Assembly (NCBI RefSeq): GCF_036898095.1 | Contig: NC_090763.1 | Location: 61,203,741 to 61,267,740 of the forward strand | From: Palaemon carinicauda | Taxonomy: Eukaryota; Arthropoda; Malacostraca; Decapoda; Palaemonidae | DNA: 64,000 nt | Direction: 5' to 3' | Shown here: positions 44,188-55,900 of the stretch, one piece after another | How the letters are laid out: every line of letters starts with the position of its first letter | How positions within the stretch are numbered: position 1 is the first letter of the stretch | Translations under genes and position numbers: made by a program | The notes under the pieces: model-generated | The model's input: only the letters and a program-made list of their open reading frames with translations | The model's database searches: none | What the model was told of the DNA's origin: nothing

Positions 44188-47100
44188 GTAAGTGTTACAT
44201 TATTTCTGTGAAATTTAGAGACTTCAGATTTTCAAACTACTGTATATAATCTTTACAAAATTTGATTAAGAGTGGGGTTATCTCAAGACATACAATTATT
44301 TTACATACATGCCTCATACTAAAATAACCATAATGCCTGATTACCATATTAAAAGTGACAAATTCATGTGTACTACCAAAATTCAGCAACAATTAAAAGT
44401 GAGACCATCTTGCACTTACTTGCCAAAACCCTCTCTCTTCTATAATTGATGTCATCTGGTGCTTTTCCAAATTTCAACTAAAGCATTGTTTCATCACAAT
44501 TGTAATAAGTTGATATAGTATATAGTGCTGTATTGTATTTTTCTCATCCAAGTTGATATAGTTATAGTGCTGTCTTGTATTTTTCTCATCCTGATTCTTT
44601 GCAATCAATTTTAGTACATCAATGGTATGATTGTGATTTAGATGTTTTTAGTGGTTATTGTGTATTGTTTTAACCAGATTTCTATCACCAGGAAATTTTC
44701 TGTATTGATGCAAATGTGTTCCATAATACTATATTTTAGTTGTGTATCTAGTATAGTTCCATAAATATGGAATCCACCATAAGCTGTGATTACAAAAATT
44801 GCATGAAATTTTCATAAAGTTGCTGAATAGATTGTGTAAAAAAAATAATACATTGCTTCGTTTTAAAGTTATAGTCAAGCACAGTTGATAGGAAAGTAGT
44901 TGCAAAGGACTTCAGCATTGTTACAAATCCTTCTAACAAGTCCTTCTTAAAATTAATAAGTACACCTTTTGGGTGCTGTTACAGACTTTCATGAGCTAGA
45001 AGCTGCGAGTAGTTTACTCACCTTTCCCAGATATAGCAACATGAAAAACATAGTCCGCTATGCTCATGGAAGAATATGGATTGCTATGGTTTTTTCCTTT
45101 CTCCATAATGAAAAAACTTTCATAGGCCATTGTGATGTCCCATCAGAATGTTGGTCAACAGGATATACTTCTTTACAGAGCTGCCGAAATAGCTTTTGAT
45201 TTTATCCAAGCTTCCGTGTTATTACAGATCTGGCAAGTTTTTATTAACATCCAGTTACTAAACTTTCATTCCAAGTTTATTCACAGGCAAGATTTGGGCC
45301 TAAGTTTTTAGCCGGACCGTAGTATTAAATGCTGAAGGTGGAGAGTAGATTTTCCCTATTATTTGTTAGGAGATACTAGGCAGGACTAGATTATCACAGA
45401 TACTACTATCCAAAGGAATGGGTATGACAAAGTTTTGGGAATTTGTAATTACCATTTCTGGTAGTATTGAAAGCTGTTAAGTAGACCCTCTCATTTGTAC
45501 TGAAGATCATTCAAAGACAAGCACAATGAATCCATAAAGTAGGCATTATATAAACCTTAAGCTGAACACAGTCTTTCTAATTTCATTGCCCAGGTTTGCA
45601 GGGGAGAGTTTAACTGTCAAATGAGGATAGTTTCTAGTATAAAAAATAAAATTTTAATAACTTGAGAGAGTTTGGTAAATTCTCACGTTCTGAACAACTA
45701 CGATCTAAGTCACTGTTGGCCACAACACAACACAAAAGGAATGAGGATCTTTATCCTCTAGCAATAACTCACTTGAACATGTAACACAAATGCATCTAAA
45801 CACCAGTAGACGACATCCCTGATTAAGCTAAAGCAAAATTTCAATATTATAACCGCTCAATCTGGAAGTGCAGACTGCTATGAAAGACCAATCTACACTC
45901 TACGAGTGACAGGAATACTGAGTCTTATCCACAACACTAATTACAATAAAACGCCATATAATCGGCAATAGTGTATTTGGAGGCTTAGTCTATTGGAAGG
46001 AGGGAGAATGGGAAATTTAGTTTCTAATGATATACGTTGACACAAGCGAGCTTGTTAAGCGCCCCCTTCAGATGACCCCGCTACCATCGTACTGTCACCC
46101 TATTCACCATCAATATATTCTAATAAGTGTTATTGAACTTCAACTGTCAGTTTCCTACCAGAATCGACAACAAAAGTGAAGGGATCTCTCTCTTTCCGTT
46201 TATCCAGTTTCTCTACTATGAAAAGTTATCATAACTCAGTATCAGAAAATGAATCGGCTCTTTCAATATCTTTATCACTGAAGGATTCGGAAGTAGAATT
46301 CTCCTCATCCAATAGCTTATTAATATCCAAGTCCTCTTCTTCTGGTAATTATTTAATTTCTCCTTAAGAAATATGCCTCTTCTTGCGAAAAGAAAAAAAG
46401 CAAAAGATTGAATTATTACGAAGAACGTTTGAAGTGTACTGAAAAAAGTGAGCCGTCTAGTGTCAAGCGCTCGACTAAAAAAAACATTGACTGGCAGCCT
46501 ATTACTTTCTACTTAAATCTTACATGTGCTGAAAGTGTTGCCAAATGATGTTCCTCCACTTTCTATATGAGTAAACATATTACAGGGATGACAGCTTGAA
46601 AAATGTGTGTTTAAAATAATAAATGTAATATTACGTGGAAAGTGATACAGAGTAGATCGTAGTAAATGTATCATCATGTGAATGACGCTTACCAGGTTAA
46701 GGAGGAATAAGACCAGCTTCTGAATAGGAATAATGTAAGTGTATCTGCCACTTCAAGTCAGAACTGTTGGAGAAAACAAGGTAGTAAGAACACTTTGTTT
46801 GTTCTTAAAAACTAAACCTTGAGATGCTAGTGCCCCCGTGCTTATGATAATTTTGAAGGGAGGCCACATGGCCACCTACAGGTCTAATAATGTGTTGAAG
46901 CTTCTTAAAATAAAGTTAATGTGTTAAAAGTTTCAATATTTTTATCTAATTTTCATTACAGATAGCTAATTCAGGTGGAGCTTGTAATGGATGAATTGAT
47001 AGACTGCAGACTGAAATATGAGGTGTATGGGATAATCCAGTAGGCTTAAGACTTCTGATGTTGGAGAGGAGATAATTTATAGAATTTATAATTAATATGT

Positions 47101-47742
47101 GATAAAACTGAACTTAATTATATTTTATATTCACCACCTGCTAGTGATAATATTGTGTAGAATGGGATTTTTTTAAAGGCTAGTTATTTATTATTTGTGA
47201 TTTAATGTAAATTTTCTTCTGAGTGAATCAGAAAATTATATTGTAGAATTCTACTGCAAGAACAATTTCGTTAAATATAAGTGCTAAGGCAGGGCATAAT
47301 ATATACATAAATAAGGCCATTTCACACTAGATGCTGAACTTTAATGTGATGCCAAAAATCATTACACAAGATATTATGCAAGCGATGTTTATTTGAGAAT
47401 GACTAGTTTTACTTTTACACACAGGAGATAAGCTACAGCAATTATTGTCCTTATAACTGTGAAAATAGAGGAATTCTAATGTACTTATACTTGTGAATTA
47501 ATCTATCTATATACCAAGGCACTTACCCCAATTTTGGGGGGTAGCCAACATCAAACAAATGAAAAAAAAGGGGACCTTTCCTCTCTATGCTCCTCCCAGC
47601 CTGACGAGGGAATCAACCGAGTTCGGCTGGTATTGCTAGTGTGCCACAGCGTAAATGCAGCGTAAACCACAGATGAAGTATGTCAATTATACAACTATGA
47701 AGTCAAGTGTTTGGCCAATTTATGAAATAGCTCCACATAAAT
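44188..47742. other. Rab9 3' region or 3'-UTR intron, no gene recognised
   Basis: Starts at the GTAAGTG donor. A possible acceptor (TTTTCATTACAG, ending near 46961) is followed by non-coding sequence, but it cannot be confirmed. Around 47515-47655 a block with CCCCAATTTTGGGG and CCTGACGAGGGAATCAACCG resembles a dispersed decapod repeat, known only from memory and with a single copy here. Otherwise nothing is recognised. Confidence 0.4.
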
Positions 47743-47773
47743 CATGAGAGAGAGAGAGAGAGAGAGGAGAGAG

Positions 47774-47813
<40 letters not shown>

Positions 47814-47817
47814 AGAG
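47743..47817. repeat. (GA)n microsatellite abutting the LINE 3' end
   Basis: GA tract with GGA interruptions. It starts after AATCAT and ends directly against the two bases after the LINE ORF2 stop codon. Confidence 0.95.
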
Positions 47818-47819
47818 CC

Positions 47820-50800
47820 TTACCTTATTGCCTTATTTTTTGTTTGGGTTCCCCCAGGTCCCTCAGTGTGAGGCACCTCGTATATCCACCAGAGAGTTGC
47901 TAATACATCTTCCGGTGTATTTTGCATCTTCCAGTCTTGGATGGTCGGGATGCATCTTAGGTATTTATCGAGCTGATTTTTAAATGCATCTACGCTCACT
48001 CCTGATATTTTTCTTAGATGAGCTGGCAGCACATTAAATAGTCGCTGCATTATCGATGCTGGTGCGTAGTGGATTAATGTCCTGTGCGCCTTTCTCAGTT
48101 TACCTGGAATGCTTTTTGGCACTATTAATCTACCTCGGCTTGCTCTTTCTGATACTTTAAGCTCCATGATGTTTTCAGCAATTCCTTCTATTTGCTTCCA
48201 TGCTTGTATTATCATGTAGCGTTCTCTTCTCCTTTCTAGACTGTATAGTTTTAAAAATTGCAGTCTTTCCCAGTAATCAAGGTCCTTAACTTCTTCTATT
48301 CTAGCAGTATAGGACCTTTGTACACTCTCTATTTGCGCAATATCCTTTTGGTAGTGTGGGTACCATATCACATTGCAGTACTCGAGTGTACTACGCACAT
48401 AAGTTTTGTAAAGCATAATCATGTGTTCAGCTTTTCTTGTTTTAAAGTGTCTGAATAACATTCCCATTTTTGCTTTACATTTAGCCAACAGTGTTGCTAT
48501 TTGGTCGTTGCATAACATATTCCTATTTAAAATTACACCAAGGTCTTTAATTGCTTCCTTGTTTGTGATTGTCTCATTATTAGGTCCCTTGTATGCATAC
48601 ACCATTCCTTCTCTGTTTCCATAATTTATTGATTCGAATTTATCGGAGTTAAATACCATCCTATTTATCTCCGCCCATTCATATATTTTGTTTAGATCTC
48701 TTTGTAGTGAGTTCCTATCTTCATCACAAGTAATTTCTCTACTTATTCTTGTGTCATCGGCGAAACTTCTCACTACGGAGTTTTCAACATCACAGTCTAT
48801 GTCTGAGATCATAATAACAAATAGCAGTGCATCTAATACCGTACCTTGGGGCACACCAGATATTACCTGGGCGTCATTTGCAACCACTATCTGTTTTCTG
48901 TTTTGCAGGAATTCTTTTACCCATTTTCCTATCTTTCCCACAATATTATGCTTTCTCATTTTTTTCTCCAATATGTTATGGTCTACCTTGTCAAAGGCTT
49001 TTGCAAAATCTAGATAGATCACATCTGTGTCTTTTTCATTTATCATATTATTGTATATGTTTTCATAGTGAGCTATCAGTTGGGTCTGTGTACTTTTTCC
49101 AGGTACGAAACCGTGTTGACCCATATTAAACAAATTATTTTTGACCAAATGGTTCATTATTTTCTTTTTTATTACCCTCTCATACACTTTCATAATATGT
49201 GATGTTAGACTAACAGGTCTATAGTTGCTTGCCTCTAGTCTTGATCCACTTTTGAAGATAGGGGTTATATAAGCTAATTTATGTTTAACATATATCTCGC
49301 TCATATCTATACTCTGTCTTAGCAGTATTGCAAGTGGCTTCGCGATAGTGTTTGCAGTTTTTTTTAACAAAATCGCTGGAACTCCATCTGGTCCGGCTGC
49401 CGATCCATTTTTAATTTCGTTTATAGCCGTGACAATATCTGCTTCATTAATATCTATATCCGTTAGATATTCAACATTTTCTTCTCTCATTTCTGTTTCA
49501 TTATTCTCATTCGCAATTCTTGGCGTGAACTCACTCTCATATTTTTCTGCTAATATGTTGCATATTTCCTTTTTTTCATTCGTTAGCCGTCCTTCAATTC
49601 TTAGAGGGCCTATTTCTATTCTCCTTTTATTCATCTTTTTTGCATAGGAGTAAAGTACTTTGGGGTTTCTTTTTATATTTTGAAGTGTCCTTTCTTCTAA
49701 GTCCCTTTTTTCATTTTCTTTCGACTGTATAATCTTTTGTTCTGCATTTTCTATCTTACATTTTATTTCCCTCATTTTCCACACATTTTTTTCTTTTGCA
49801 AGATTTTTCTTCCACTTTTTAATTTTCTGAAATAAGATCCTTCTGTCTCTTGGTATGCACGTCTTTTGTTTATTGTTTTTTTTCGGTACATATTTTTCAA
49901 CAATTTTCTCCAGTATTTTGTACAGTATATCCGTATTTACCTGTATATTATCACTTATAAATACATTTTTCCATTCTTTATTCAGTTCTTCATTTATTTC
50001 TGACCATTTTATATTCTTACTGTAAAAGTTGTATTTTCCATATCCTTCCCAAAGTTTTGTGCTTTTATTAATTCTGTGATCACTTGCTTTGGAATGAACT
50101 ATCAATTCTATGACATTGTGGTCTGAAATTCCCGTGTTATACACTATTATTTCTTTAACATAATTCACCTCATTCACAAATACTAGATCTAGGACATTTT
50201 CCTTTCTTGTTGGAATGTGGTTTATTTGTTGCATATTATGTTCTAATAGCATATCTTGAAGCTTTTCAAATTGCCTCTTATCTTCTGCGCTACTATTACT
50301 ATCTTTTTTATATGTATACATACAACCACTTTCTTCTATCCGTTCTTTCCAATCCACGAAAGGAAAGTTAAAATCTCCGGATAGGAGTATATTCCAGTCT
50401 TTATGGTTTCTACATATATCATCTATTTTTTCTATTATTATGTCAAACTCCTTAGTGTTTGGGGGTCTGTAAACTACAATATTCATTAGTTTTTCAAATT
50501 CAAATTCTACCGCAATCAATTCACATTCTGTGTTGCTGTATTTTTCACATACTTTTCCTTGATTTATGTCTCTTCCATATATTGCGGTTCCCCCTTGATT
50601 CCTATTTTTTCTGTCTGATCTATAAGTTTGGAAACCCTTTATCTGGTCATCACTGCCAGTCTCTTGGGAATACCATGTTTCACTTATATTTAATATATCT
50701 ATTTTTTCAATTTGGGTTAGTTCTTCTAAGAACTCTATCTTCCTTTTGGAGTTACTCGTGACTAAACCCTGTGCATTCATTACTATTATGGTTTGTGTTT

Positions 50801-50843
50801 CATCCCCATTATTTAATATTGGTAATAATATGGATTCTCCCAT
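47820..50843 (-). CDS. LINE ORF2: AP-type endonuclease and reverse transcriptase
   Basis: 1007 residues. The endonuclease has NAQG (23-26), SETW with catalytic E55, SGDFN with D157, and SDH (240-242). The RT has SNYRPVSLTSHIMKVYERVI (539-558), HGFVPGKSTQTQL (577-589), YLDFAKAFDKVDH (610-622), SGVPQGTVL (662-670) and the FADD active site (694-697). The C-terminal region ends without a zinc knuckle. The bases after SGVPQGTVL encode DALLF, where the common form is GPLLF. This is a change in a conserved turn and might impair the enzyme. The family nicks target DNA and reverse-transcribes its own RNA from the nick. ORF2 is in the -1 frame relative to ORF1 and overlaps it by 31 nt, so reinitiation or frameshifting is plausible. 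Confidence 0.95.
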   Translation of the reverse strand: MGESILLPILNNGDETQTIIVMNAQGLVTSNSKRKIEFLEELTQIEKIDILNISETWYSQETGSDDQIKGFQTYRSDRKNRNQGGTAIYGRDINQGKVCEKYSNTECELIAVEFEFEKLMNIVVYRPPNTKEFDIIIEKIDDICRNHKDWNILLSGDFNFPFVDWKERIEESGCMYTYKKDSNSSAEDKRQFEKLQDMLLEHNMQQINHIPTRKENVLDLVFVNEVNYVKEIIVYNTGISDHNVIELIVHSKASDHRINKSTKLWEGYGKYNFYSKNIKWSEINEELNKEWKNVFISDNIQVNTDILYKILEKIVEKYVPKKNNKQKTCIPRDRRILFQKIKKWKKNLAKEKNVWKMREIKCKIENAEQKIIQSKENEKRDLEERTLQNIKRNPKVLYSYAKKMNKRRIEIGPLRIEGRLTNEKKEICNILAEKYESEFTPRIANENNETEMREENVEYLTDIDINEADIVTAINEIKNGSAAGPDGVPAILLKKTANTIAKPLAILLRQSIDMSEIYVKHKLAYITPIFKSGSRLEASNYRPVSLTSHIMKVYERVIKKKIMNHLVKNNLFNMGQHGFVPGKSTQTQLIAHYENIYNNMINEKDTDVIYLDFAKAFDKVDHNILEKKMRKHNIVGKIGKWVKEFLQNRKQIVVANDAQVISGVPQGTVLDALLFVIMISDIDCDVENSVVRSFADDTRISREITCDEDRNSLQRDLNKIYEWAEINRMVFNSDKFESINYGNREGMVYAYKGPNNETITNKEAIKDLGVILNRNMLCNDQIATLLAKCKAKMGMLFRHFKTRKAEHMIMLYKTYVRSTLEYCNVIWYPHYQKDIAQIESVQRSYTARIEEVKDLDYWERLQFLKLYSLERRRERYMIIQAWKQIEGIAENIMELKVSERASRGRLIVPKSIPGKLRKAHRTLIHYAPASIMQRLFNVLPAHLRKISGVSVDAFKNQLDKYLRCIPTIQDWKMQNTPEDVLATLWWIYEVPHTEGPGGTQTKNKAIR

Positions 50844-52210
50844 GCTTCCTTCCTGTTCTGATATGATGTTCTTTTCTTCATTTCCCGGAATTCTGCCATT
50901 AAAAAATCCAACTTTTCTATTATATTTGCTCTTTCGCCTTCATATTTATTTGTGTGTGTATACCTGCAACTGTCCCCATATCTGCACCAGCCCCTGGCAT
51001 TATAGATGCATTCTTTGTAGTTGGGCTCTAAATGTGAAGGTTTGGGTTGAAAGCCCTCATATCTTGGGGCTCTTGGTTCAAAGCGCGGTTTATACACGGC
51101 CTGCTTTTTTGTTTCTTTTTTTGTTTCTTTTTTGCTTTCATTTTTCTTTTCAGTTTGCTGAGTTTTCTTACTTTCATTCATGGTTGCAGGATGCATATAT
51201 CTACATTTTTTGTTGTAAATGCATCCTTTTCCTTCTTTTAGGTTTTTGCATATTTTTGGATGGAGATCTCTGCATTCGTCTCCATATCCGTCTAAATACG
51301 CACATTTACCATATATTTCATAATTATGGCATATCTTTGGATGCTTGTAGTAGCATCTTTCGCCAAATCTGCAATTCCCTCTTTTCAGCATATTGCAGAC
51401 TATATCCTTCTTTTCTATTTTTTCTTGTTCTTGCTCTTCCCTAAAATTATGTAGGTCCGGGTAGAGTCTCTTGGGTCTATTATTTGTTTCCATCTGGTAA
51501 TTTATTTCTTCATAAGTATGTTGTTGGATGGCATCATAGGTTATATCAATGATTTCTTCTGCATCCTTACACATATCCTGTTCATTGTTCTCTTCTTCTT
51601 CTTTTTCTTCTTCTTCTTCTTCTGTTTCTTCTTCTTCCTCTTCTTTATCTTCAACTATTTGCAGATTTAGTCTCGACTTAATTATATTTTCTATCCAGAC
51701 TAAGCATGTTGAGCAGAATACCTTTGTGTCTTTATTTTTTATTTTTTGCTGTATTTCAGCACATGTGGGATGTGTTGGGACATGACAGGCATCACATTTT
51801 CTAATCAATTGTTGAGGATTATTAATGGAATACCATATCTTACATGTATTACACCATTTTGGCATTCTTTTTCCCATTGCATCAATCAGCATATTCACCA
51901 TATTGGACTTCTTATTGTTCTTTGATGGAATGTGTTGATTGATGTAGACTTTCTTTATAAGTCTCTTTATCACTTGGATTTTCTTTGGAATTTCTTCAAT
52001 TATTTTGCTGATGTTTTCCGCAGATTTGCTCCAGTTTATTGGATCATATTGTTTCAATATGTCTGCGAATATTTTTCCGTCACATTGGTTGACGTTACTA
52101 GTGACCTCTGTTATCAGACGGTCGAGCTCCTGTTTCGCCAACTCATGGAATTTATTTTTCCTGAGTCCAGCGATGTCTCTCCAAGCCTTGCCCGTGTTGT
52201 ACATAGCCAT
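50813..52210 (-). CDS. LINE ORF1: PHD-like and four CCCH zinc fingers
   Basis: 465 residues. Residues 120-169 form a C4HC3 pattern (C120, C123, C139, C142, H147, C150, C166, C169), a PHD-type finger as known in some CR1-group ORF1 proteins. A Glu-rich tract (about 187-208, from a TCT repeat in the DNA) follows. There are four CCCH fingers: C272-C280-C286-H290, C294-C303-C313-H317, C321-C330-C336-H340 and C401-C409-C415-H419. A Lys-rich linker (350-370) separates the third and fourth. ORF1 proteins bind element RNA, and CCCH fingers usually bind single-stranded RNA, so that role is inferred. The start at 52210 is the first ATG of the open frame. Confidence 0.92.
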   Translation of the reverse strand: MAMYNTGKAWRDIAGLRKNKFHELAKQELDRLITEVTSNVNQCDGKIFADILKQYDPINWSKSAENISKIIEEIPKKIQVIKRLIKKVYINQHIPSKNNKKSNMVNMLIDAMGKRMPKWCNTCKIWYSINNPQQLIRKCDACHVPTHPTCAEIQQKIKNKDTKVFCSTCLVWIENIIKSRLNLQIVEDKEEEEEETEEEEEEKEEEENNEQDMCKDAEEIIDITYDAIQQHTYEEINYQMETNNRPKRLYPDLHNFREEQEQEKIEKKDIVCNMLKRGNCRFGERCYYKHPKICHNYEIYGKCAYLDGYGDECRDLHPKICKNLKEGKGCIYNKKCRYMHPATMNESKKTQQTEKKNESKKETKKETKKQAVYKPRFEPRAPRYEGFQPKPSHLEPNYKECIYNARGWCRYGDSCRYTHTNKYEGERANIIEKLDFLMAEFREMKKRTSYQNRKEAWENPYYYQY

Positions 52211-52412
52211 CTTGATTAGATTTTTAGTAATTCACAAGATAACTATTCTATGCCGACGTTTTATCCCACTTCTCCGACCTCAAACTAATCACTGACTATT
52301 CACGAAAACTTGTAGCTATATTGCACTCGATAGCCTTTTGTTATCCGCGTTAAATCATGATATTTATAGGTTCGCAAAAGTGTAATCACTAACCGGCACA
52401 CAGATACAAAAC

Positions 52413-52415
<3 letters not shown>

Positions 52416-52490
<75 letters not shown>

Positions 52491-52499
52491 GGGGGGGGG
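52416..52499. repeat. (GA)n microsatellite and G run at the LINE 5' end
   Basis: A GA tract with GGA and TAG interruptions (52416-52488), then a G run. Begins exactly where the LINE 5' UTR ends. Confidence 0.95.
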
Positions 52500-52632
52500 C
52501 TAACTTCCCAGATAAATTATAGGTAGCCAACAAAAAAATAACAAGCAAACATAGGTCATGGTCATACATTTCAACAGGTTGAACTCTTCCTTGTATTTTG
52601 AAAATTTGATGAAACATACGAATAGCCAGGTA

Positions 52633-52915
52633 ACAAATTTATTACAAAAGAAAAATTGGTATAATATAATAAGATTGTGTTATTGCCTTGCAAGGCAACA
52701 AATGAGAAAGCAATACTTTTTTGCAACACCTCAAACCTAATGAAAAACTTAGGAAATTGGTAAGTTACCAAGTTGCTCATATAGTTTCTCTATTTCCTAA
52801 GTTTTTCATTAGGTTTGAGGAGTTGCAAAAAGTAATGCTTTCTCATTTGTTGCCTTGCAAGGCAATAACACAATCCTATTATATTATACCAATTTTTCTT
52901 TTGTAATAAATTTGT
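52633..52915. repeat. Long foldback, arms about 124 bp
   Basis: 52633-52757 and 52792-52915 are inverted repeats with only a few mismatches, separated by a loop of 34 bp. Arms contain the palindrome TTGCCTTGCAAGGCAA. Non-coding. It may be a foldback/MITE-type element; a transcript would form a long hairpin. Confidence 0.9.
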
Positions 52916-55900
52916 AGCTTCTCATCCTGTGTGTGTGAACTAGACAGCATGGGAATCAGCATTTCTCCATTAGCAACATAACTTGTATAGCATGTGGTGT
53001 GAATTGGCATTTATCTCCAAATTGTTGAAAACAGGATCTGACAAAAAAAAAAAAAAAAAAAAAAACTCAATTTGGAATCTTGTTTTCCTGTCTGTTTCTT
53101 ATGCTGTTTATTTCTTTAAGTACTATTCAGCATTTATATATTTCTTATCTGAATTTTTATATACTTTACCGGTAGACTTGCTTCTTTAGTAAAAAAAAAA
53201 TTGTCAAATGATTGTAAGCTCCTTATATCATTAGAATAGGAAAGTGGCGATACCACCTCATTTTCATAACACTAACTTCTTTGTGCAGTGTATTTTAAAC
53301 TCCTATGAAGTAAGAGAATAATTTGAGTAATTACTTCAGCAATTTTATTGTTTACTTATTCTAGTTCAAATGTTATGGTATTCAAGAAATATTCAAGCTT
53401 CTACATACTGCTACAATTCACTAATAATCAACATTATACAGTATACCTCTTCACTATTTTAAGTTGAAATACAAAATGAATTTCAGATTGATAGCATGTT
53501 ATAGGATGTAGAATATAAGCCTTCATTGATCACAGGGATATCTCTTAAATCTCGGCCTTTATTGCTTCTTATTTTAAGAACAGACATAGGGGGATGGTTT
53601 TTCATTTTGAATAAAAAATAGGGTCATACTGAGATACCTTAAATGATGAAGCAATTATCAGAAGACTTTTCATTTTCACAATCTAATTGGCAAAGCTCAG
53701 ATATATGTAACAAAAAAATGGCCAATGATGAAACTGGCAAAGTTAGTCATAAATACATAGAAAAATCTATTGTAATGATGAGAAAGAAATAATGGATAAA
53801 CTAACAATAATTGTGAAAGAAATACAATAAGAACTTATATAATTACAATAGAGGTAATATGAAGAAAATAGATTATAAAAGCAACTATATTATATTCCCA
53901 GCAAGAATGTATGTAATACAATAATATCCTTTTCACATTTTAAAGTGCCTTTATTAACTAAACATCTCTCTTTGGTGCAGATAAAATAACCATTATGAGA
54001 AAAATACCATCATTGAAGTGATGTACTAAGTAATGATACAATTTAGAATTTTTGTATGTAAGAGTACAGTACAAAATAGTAATACTACAGAATAAATGAA
54101 GCAAGTGGCCAATTTTAACATACAAATTTTGAATTCGATACAGTATTGTATTAGAAAAGCTGAAGTCGGTCGAGAAATGTCCAAGTGAATACACTTTTCA
54201 ATTTTCATTAAGGCAACTAATACCGTGAGCTATTTCAAAGTGGTATAAGCCTTTGGATTTAGCCTAATGTTTCCAACTTACTAAGAAAGACTAAACTGAC
54301 TTTATTCTCGAAGTTGGAGATGATTCCCAATTTTCTTTCACTGAAATGTGCCGTCTTTAGAGAAAATACAGTACTTCTAAAAAATAACTAAATCAGGAAG
54401 AAAACTTCTAGTCTGTGGTAATACATTTGTTAAAATATACAGTAAATATAATTTAACTGATTGTACTGGATGATAAGTTAAAGTATATTCTAAAAGAAAG
54501 TTATTTACAATCTATAATTCCTTCAAAATAGTAGAGATTGCAAGTTCCTAATTTTTCTCACAAATTTCATGAGGATGTGAATCCTGTCTGCAGAACTACT
54601 GGTTAGGGATATGAAAAATTAAAATATTAACCTATTTGAGAAGCCCCTCAAACTGTCTTAACTGATACCAAAGGGAACTTGATATAAGACCCACCTCAAA
54701 ATTTGTGTCAATGACCAGGTGCATGGTTTCAAGAAGATATGTACCTCAGGGAAAGAAATATATTGTAGAAGAATCCGTTTCCCCCTAAATATTTAGATTA
54801 ATTGCAGACTGCAAGTCTTGCATGAGTACCCTTAGACAATGGTATGATGACTAGGGCTACTATAACTAATGAGATGAAGTTCTATATCCCCCTCCCTTCA
54901 TATTGCACTTTTTTAAAATCTAGACTTTTTTTTTTTACAAGTCACAGCTTTGAACTCATAATTTACAACTTTTTAACATTTATATGCCTCCTATTTGTCT
55001 TCTTTCCTTTTCTAGTGATTAAGGAGCTCAAGTATTTCAATGTATTTAAGTTTTTCTTTCTTATATTTACCTGAACAACTTGCAAACCAAAAATCTATAC
55101 TCTTTAGTTGCTGTCAATACTATAAAAAATTGCTTTCTTAGGGAATAATTTGTTCTAATTCGTATGATCTTTTTTTTGTGTATTACAGTAAAACTGTAAA
55201 CCAGAAAGCTTGGCCTGTCGAGTAGATGAACTTGTCTGAATTTAAGTGCAGATGTAACCATTTTTGAATTTTAAACATAGAATGTTTTGTAAATATTGAG
55301 TGCTATTTTAAGTGTTTTTTACATGGTTTCACTTTCAATGTTCTTGCCAAAATAGGATAAAACAGTTCTTTATCTTGCATATTTAAAGCTAATTTCCAAG
55401 AACTTGAGCAAGTAGGATTTTCTGTAGATTCATGTTTATGTATCTAGCATCTTTCCAATGAAATGTGTAGAGCTTTACTTATTACATCATATTTCTAATA
55501 GGTAGAGTATACATCGAGACATTTATGGTATACAGTATTCTTAATATTGCACCTTACCAGGATTTTTAGCGATACAGTATGTTTATATTGCGGAGAATAG
55601 TCAGCAGTGATTTGTATTAAACCAGGTACAGGCACCCAGGTGAAATACAATGTTTTACAGCATTGTTTGTATATTTGTAAGAGCTGGCTGTGAAGGGCTT
55701 TAAAAGTAAAGGGCTATGTTTAGAGTTAAGACTTAGAGTCATTCGTATCAAATGTTTGGACATGATCAAATCCTGCACTGATTTAATATTTGTTTCTGAA
55801 TTCTTCCAAGTAAATAGGTTAACTGAATGACTAATAATATTGAGACAATCTCTTATTGTCTGCATGGGCTTCTTTAGCTAGATTATTAGATTTGATAACA

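Larger units (their letters stand above)
47818..52415 (-). mobile_element. Non-LTR retrotransposon with two open ORFs
   Basis: A 4.6-kb element on the - strand with a 5' UTR of about 205 bp (52211-52415), ORF1 (50813-52210), ORF2 (47820-50843) overlapping by 31 nt, and a 3' UTR of only 2 nt before a (TC)n tract. Both ORFs are uninterrupted, so insertion is recent. (GA)n on the + strand borders both ends, which suggests insertion in a microsatellite array or duplication of it. The RT is of the CR1/Jockey group type. It lies beyond the Rab9 coding exons, antisense to the gene. Confidence 0.92.

Noticed and set aside
46176..46367. Ser-rich 63-codon frame, possibly the acidic N-terminus of a transposase
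   Set aside because: The Ser/Glu pattern is suggestive of some transposase leaders, but no catalytic part follows and no terminal repeats were found.
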